Origin: SVEL01 sp045123575
GTDB taxonomy: Bacteria > Bacillota > Clostridia > Lachnospirales > Lachnospiraceae
Direction of reading: 5' to 3'
DNA length: 64,000 bases
Assembly (NCBI GenBank): GCA_045123575.1
Contig: JBGVKG010000005.1
Coordinates: 11,980-75,979 of the forward strand
In this document: piece by piece, positions 61,577 to 64,000 of the stretch
Position numbering within the stretch: position 1 is the stretch's first letter
How the letters are laid out: every line of letters begins with the position of its first letter
Notes under the pieces: generated by a model
Database searches by the model: none
What the model was told of the DNA's origin: nothing
Seen by the model: only the letters and a program-made list of their open reading frames with translations
Made by a program: the position numbers and the translations under genes

Positions 61577-62479
61577 TTAAAAACAACTCTTCTTCGTAAA
61601 CTTTTCTACTGTTTCCTCATCAGTAAATCCAACAGATGCCCCATCGAAGCCTATCTTATAAGCCGCAAATACCTCTGCTCTCTTAAGACAATCTATAGGC
61701 TTTAATCCCTTTGCATAAAAATGGATGAATGCGCTAAAAAGTGCATCTCCTGCCCCTACTGTATTCACTACTTCATTTACATCAACTGCCGGAAGTTCAT
61801 AAAATTCATTTTCTTCTTTTACATACATAAGTGCACCCTTATTTCCCATTCCAAGTACAATTATGTCGTTGCCAAACTTTTCTTCTATTGATAATAAAAA
61901 CTTTCTATAATCCGTCTTTATATTTTCATCACTCAAGAAAAGGATATTAGCATACTGCATAAAATCCTGATTATATTCGTCCTCAATATCTCCTAATACA
62001 TGCACATCGGTAGCAATTACTTTTCCTGCTGCTTTGGCTTTTTTCAATAACTCCCTATTAAAATTAGTGTTACATGCTATTATAACATCACTTTCAGTAT
62101 ATAATTCTTCATCAAAATCACATTTTACGTCCTGCACATCCTTTAAATCACAATAAATCTGACGTTTACCATCACCATCATAAAGTACTACAGAATTAGG
62201 TGTAGCTTTTAATATACTGTTTATGTATTTTGTATCTACGCCTATTTTTCCAACCTCTGATTTAATATAATCAGCACTAAAATCATCACCTGTCATTGAT
62301 ACCAATGACACGTCATCACCCAGACTTTTTAAAGCCTTAACCAGATTATATGCTACACCTGAAACTCTGGTATTTACACCAAAGAAAGGATAATCAATTG
62401 GGAAATATTCAATAGGGAACTGTTTTATCTTAACTGTAGTTTCTGTGTTAATAAGTCCTGATACAAGTATTTTATTCAT
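61577..62479 (-). CDS. PfkB-family carbohydrate kinase
   Basis: 300 residues of the ribokinase family. FGVNTRVSGVAYNLVKALKSLG contains the sugar-binding signature, and VNTVGAGDALFSAFIHF carries the anion hole and catalytic aspartate. It phosphorylates a sugar, nucleoside or sugar derivative that cannot be named from sequence. AAAGAGG precedes the ATG. It follows the TrmB regulator gene by 32 bases, so the pair is one operon. Confidence 0.88.
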   Translation of the reverse strand: MNKILVSGLINTETTVKIKQFPIEYFPIDYPFFGVNTRVSGVAYNLVKALKSLGDDVSLVSMTGDDFSADYIKSEVGKIGVDTKYINSILKATPNSVVLYDGDGKRQIYCDLKDVQDVKCDFDEELYTESDVIIACNTNFNRELLKKAKAAGKVIATDVHVLGDIEDEYNQDFMQYANILFLSDENIKTDYRKFLLSIEEKFGNDIIVLGMGNKGALMYVKEENEFYELPAVDVNEVVNTVGAGDALFSAFIHFYAKGLKPIDCLKRAEVFAAYKIGFDGASVGFTDEETVEKFTKKSCF

Positions 62480-62511
62480 GATACATTACCTCTTTTCTAA
62501 ATTTTGCGTTC

Positions 62512-63297
62512 TTAGAATTTTTTAGTTTCCTGAATAGTGTTTATATGTACCTTTTCATACATTTCTCTTCCATATATATCTCGAAGCTTGAGCATATAAA
62601 TATCATTATGGATATGCTCTCTAATGACATCTTTCATAAGCTTATTATTGGTTACTGTTCCGCTCCAATTTCCTCTTGCATTGTCCGCATCCGCTATCAA
62701 TACAAGATTTTCATCTGCTACTATCATTATTCTGCTATCACTATTATTCGCTGTTCTTTCTCTATCATGAGAATAAACTTCAACCTCTCGAATTGCAGAG
62801 TGGGTTGTTACAAATGAAAATACTATAATTCTTACATTTCTCTCTACAGCTTGTCTAAATTCATCCTCAAAAACATCCAGCTCAATATTAGTATTAATAA
62901 ATACTTCTTCATTCGCATTATCTATAATATTCTTCACTTTACAGATAATGTTATCATACCCTTTGATAACGGCAATCTTATCCTCATATCTGGTTTCAAG
63001 ATAGTTCTTAAGTCCATCTTTCGCACCGGATATATTCTTCTTATAATCTAATTCAACTTTATTCAGTAACACCTCCGGTTCTTTAGCGACATACATAACT
63101 GTATCTTCCGGAATAACCTCAACCATACCCTTATTCAACATATGCTCTAAAGCATTGTAAATGGATGACCTGGAAATATCTACATTTTTAGCAATCTGAT
63201 AAGGTGACATTGCACCATTATCTAAGAGTATAAGATATATATTTACTTCCAATGTAGAAAAACCCAAACCCTCAAGACTTCTACGCAAATTTTCCAT
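62512..63297 (-). CDS. TrmB-family transcriptional regulator
   Basis: 261 residues. The N-terminal winged helix shows LGFSTLEVNIYLILLDNGAMSPYQIAK and DISRSSIYNALEHMLNKGMVE. A coiled segment follows, then a PLD-like sugar-sensing domain (NANEEVFINTNIELDVFEDEF, NARGNWSGTVTNN). TrmB regulators are best known from archaea but also occur in Firmicutes. It sits directly upstream of a sugar kinase and below a palindromic operator, so it probably controls its own operon in response to a sugar or sugar phosphate. Confidence 0.9.
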   Translation of the reverse strand: MENLRRSLEGLGFSTLEVNIYLILLDNGAMSPYQIAKNVDISRSSIYNALEHMLNKGMVEVIPEDTVMYVAKEPEVLLNKVELDYKKNISGAKDGLKNYLETRYEDKIAVIKGYDNIICKVKNIIDNANEEVFINTNIELDVFEDEFRQAVERNVRIIVFSFVTTHSAIREVEVYSHDRERTANNSDSRIMIVADENLVLIADADNARGNWSGTVTNNKLMKDVIREHIHNDIYMLKLRDIYGREMYEKVHINTIQETKKF

Positions 63298-63330
63298 AAT
63301 ATCCTCCTTGTAAAACGATCACCATAATGC

Positions 63331-63379
63331 GTTGTTCAATTTGTACAACTACATTAGCATGCCTCTATTGAGTTGTCAA
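63331..63379 (-). promoter_or_regulatory. Promoter and palindromic operator of the TrmB-PfkB operon
   Basis: TTGACA (63379-63374), 17 bases, TAATGT (63356-63351) on the minus strand. Just downstream lies the 19-base near-palindrome GTTGTTCAATTTGTACAAC (63331-63349), over the expected transcription start. This is the natural site for autoregulation by the TrmB protein. Confidence 0.65.
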
Positions 63380-63394
63380 TATTTTTTAAAATAA

Positions 63395-63428
63395 AAAAGA
63401 TACTCGTCGAAAATGACAAGTATCTTTT
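63395..63428 (-). terminator. Terminator upstream of the TrmB operon
   Basis: Arms AAAAGATACTCGTC (63395-63408) and GACAAGTATCTTTT (63415-63428) pair with one mismatch, and minus-strand RNA ends UUUUUUAUUUU. It ends transcription from the genes to its right. Confidence 0.8.
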
Positions 63429-63439
63429 CTAAGTACAAA

Positions 63440-63535
63440 TCAGAGTTTATAATAACTCCTTGTTACACCCTCACGGGTAAAATTATTTTTCTCATAGTAA
63501 TGCTGCGCTACATATCTGCCATATATCAATACCTC
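63440..63535 (-). pseudogene. C-terminal remnant of a GNAT acetyltransferase
   Basis: The minus strand encodes about 31 residues ending GRYVAQHYYEKNNFTREGV plus a short tail before TGA at 63440. The YYEKNNF.REG pattern is the typical last helix and strand of GNAT acetyltransferases (FYEKNGF). No upstream acetyl-CoA-binding portion remains: a stop codon at 63536-63538 precedes it. An AGGAGG lies just before a TTG, so translation of a short peptide is conceivable, but a decayed gene is more likely. Nothing is seen in 63540-63645. Confidence 0.45.
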
Positions 63536-63645
63536 CTAACTAACTAACAAACAAATCACTATATATAATTATACTATCTTTCCCTTATATTTCAACTTAT
63601 CAATCGCTTAGGTTCACAGCTGATAATTCCCAATTATGAAGATTT

Positions 63646-64000
63646 TCATTTCTTTACTCTTAGTAATAAAAAGTCCGGCTTATGAAACAAATCCTTGTAA
63701 TCCGGATATTGTTCAAGTATTTCATCTGTTGGTAATGGTTCAATCATTCTCTCTAATGAAAATCCGGCATTGATTAACGTGTTTATGATTGTCGAGAAAG
63801 TTCTATGGTATTTTTTTACATTATCAACAAACCAAACTGACTCTCTTTCTCCCTCGATACCATAATCCGAAAGATTAAGATGTATCTTATTGCCTTGCTC
63901 GTCTCTTGTCCATCTGTTTCCTCCGGAATGGCAAGTGCATAACGGATTCTCTTGTGAAAAAATAAATATTCCTTCTGTATCAAGCATATTGTAAATATCG
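63646..64000 (-). CDS. Class I SAM-dependent methyltransferase, C-terminal part
   Basis: The frame remains open to the window edge, so the N-terminus with the SAM-binding motif is missing. The visible 118 residues read DIYNMLDTEGIFIFSQENPL, the strand-loop region of Methyltransf_11/25 proteins (usually LKPGGIFIFS..HP), then VKKYHRTFSTIINTLINAGF and a final PDFLLLRVKK strand. These C-terminal features fit a small-molecule methyltransferase of unknown substrate. An internal ATG at 63987 is not the true start. Confidence 0.75.
   Translation of the reverse strand, partial: DIYNMLDTEGIFIFSQENPLCTCHSGGNRWTRDEQGNKIHLNLSDYGIEGERESVWFVDNVKKYHRTFSTIINTLINAGFSLERMIEPLPTDEILEQYPDYKDLFHKPDFLLLRVKK

Noticed and set aside
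1..64000. CRISPR arrays, tRNA or rRNA genes, insertion sequences, prophage
   Set aside because: No regularly spaced repeats, tRNA-like cloverleaf with CCA context, rRNA segments, transposase or phage structural genes were recognised on either strand by reading; a tool-based scan could still find a diverged case.

Overview
The window reads as a chromosomal segment of a low-GC, Gram-positive, obligately anaerobic gut or rumen bacterium, most likely a Lachnospiraceae-type member of the Clostridia. The signs are AT-rich intergenic DNA, strong AGGAGG ribosome binding sites, TTGACA/TATAAT promoters with 16-18 bp spacers, a meso-diaminopimelate dehydrogenase, surface-anchored alpha-amylase and intracellular GH3/GH31 enzymes, a SigD (motility-type) promoter, a TPP riboswitch, and a heterodisulfide-reductase-like electron-transfer complex. 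Species assignment is inference. Almost all genes lie on the minus strand; the plus-strand genes are a small membrane protein, a GH3 beta-glycosidase and a uracil permease.

Layout. 1-10.2 kb: the 5' part of a large Ig-like (BIG2) surface protein with a SigD-type promoter, a DUF1653 protein, NADP-isocitrate dehydrogenase, a P-type ATPase, an Ig-repeat polysaccharide deacetylase and a cysteine desulfidase-family enzyme. 10.3-13.4 kb: a thiamine/pyrimidine-precursor ABC importer (thiamine-binding protein, permease, binding lipoprotein, ATPase) behind a TPP riboswitch whose terminator can be read directly. 13.43-14.11 kb: a 677-bp imperfect palindrome with no convincing gene, abutting a DUF4190-DUF2752 operon. 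15-22.7 kb: a CapA-like lipoprotein, a PflX-like radical SAM protein and an ABC-2 exporter with its own NarL-type two-component system. 22.9-27.6 kb: a cell-surface alpha-amylase and a second ABC exporter with a LytTR/DUF3021 regulatory pair.

27.9-40.6 kb is the centrepiece: a compact 13-gene co-directional cluster that looks like one operon, from a single promoter at 40.71-40.74 kb: LDH-family malate dehydrogenase, HdrB, HdrC, HdrA, MvhD/FlxD, two Fe-S proteins, an FAD/NAD(P) oxidoreductase, a two-subunit soluble fumarate reductase, an AAE-family transporter, and fumarase alpha and beta. Read together it encodes oxaloacetate to malate to fumarate to succinate plus succinate export. The fumarate reductase appears to be fed by a soluble, potentially electron-bifurcating Hdr-Flx complex instead of a menaquinone-linked membrane anchor. 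This is the best candidate for an underdescribed system here.

40.8-56.9 kb: a PTS-EIIC/EAL fusion, a CxxCxxCC protein, DAP dehydrogenase, a Dabb protein, a DUF368 polyprenyl-phosphate translocase, a FUSC-family protein, a domain-permuted GH3 enzyme facing a GH31 enzyme across a shared terminator, a PAS-GGDEF-EAL-PAS protein, and uracil permease facing uracil phosphoribosyltransferase. 57-64 kb is an accessory-looking stretch with gene remnants, a CPBP protease, an AAC(3)-family acetyltransferase, a nucleotidyltransferase, an alpha/beta hydrolase, short direct repeats, a PfkB kinase with a TrmB regulator, a GNAT remnant and a truncated methyltransferase. No rRNA, tRNA, CRISPR array, transposase or phage gene was recognised.
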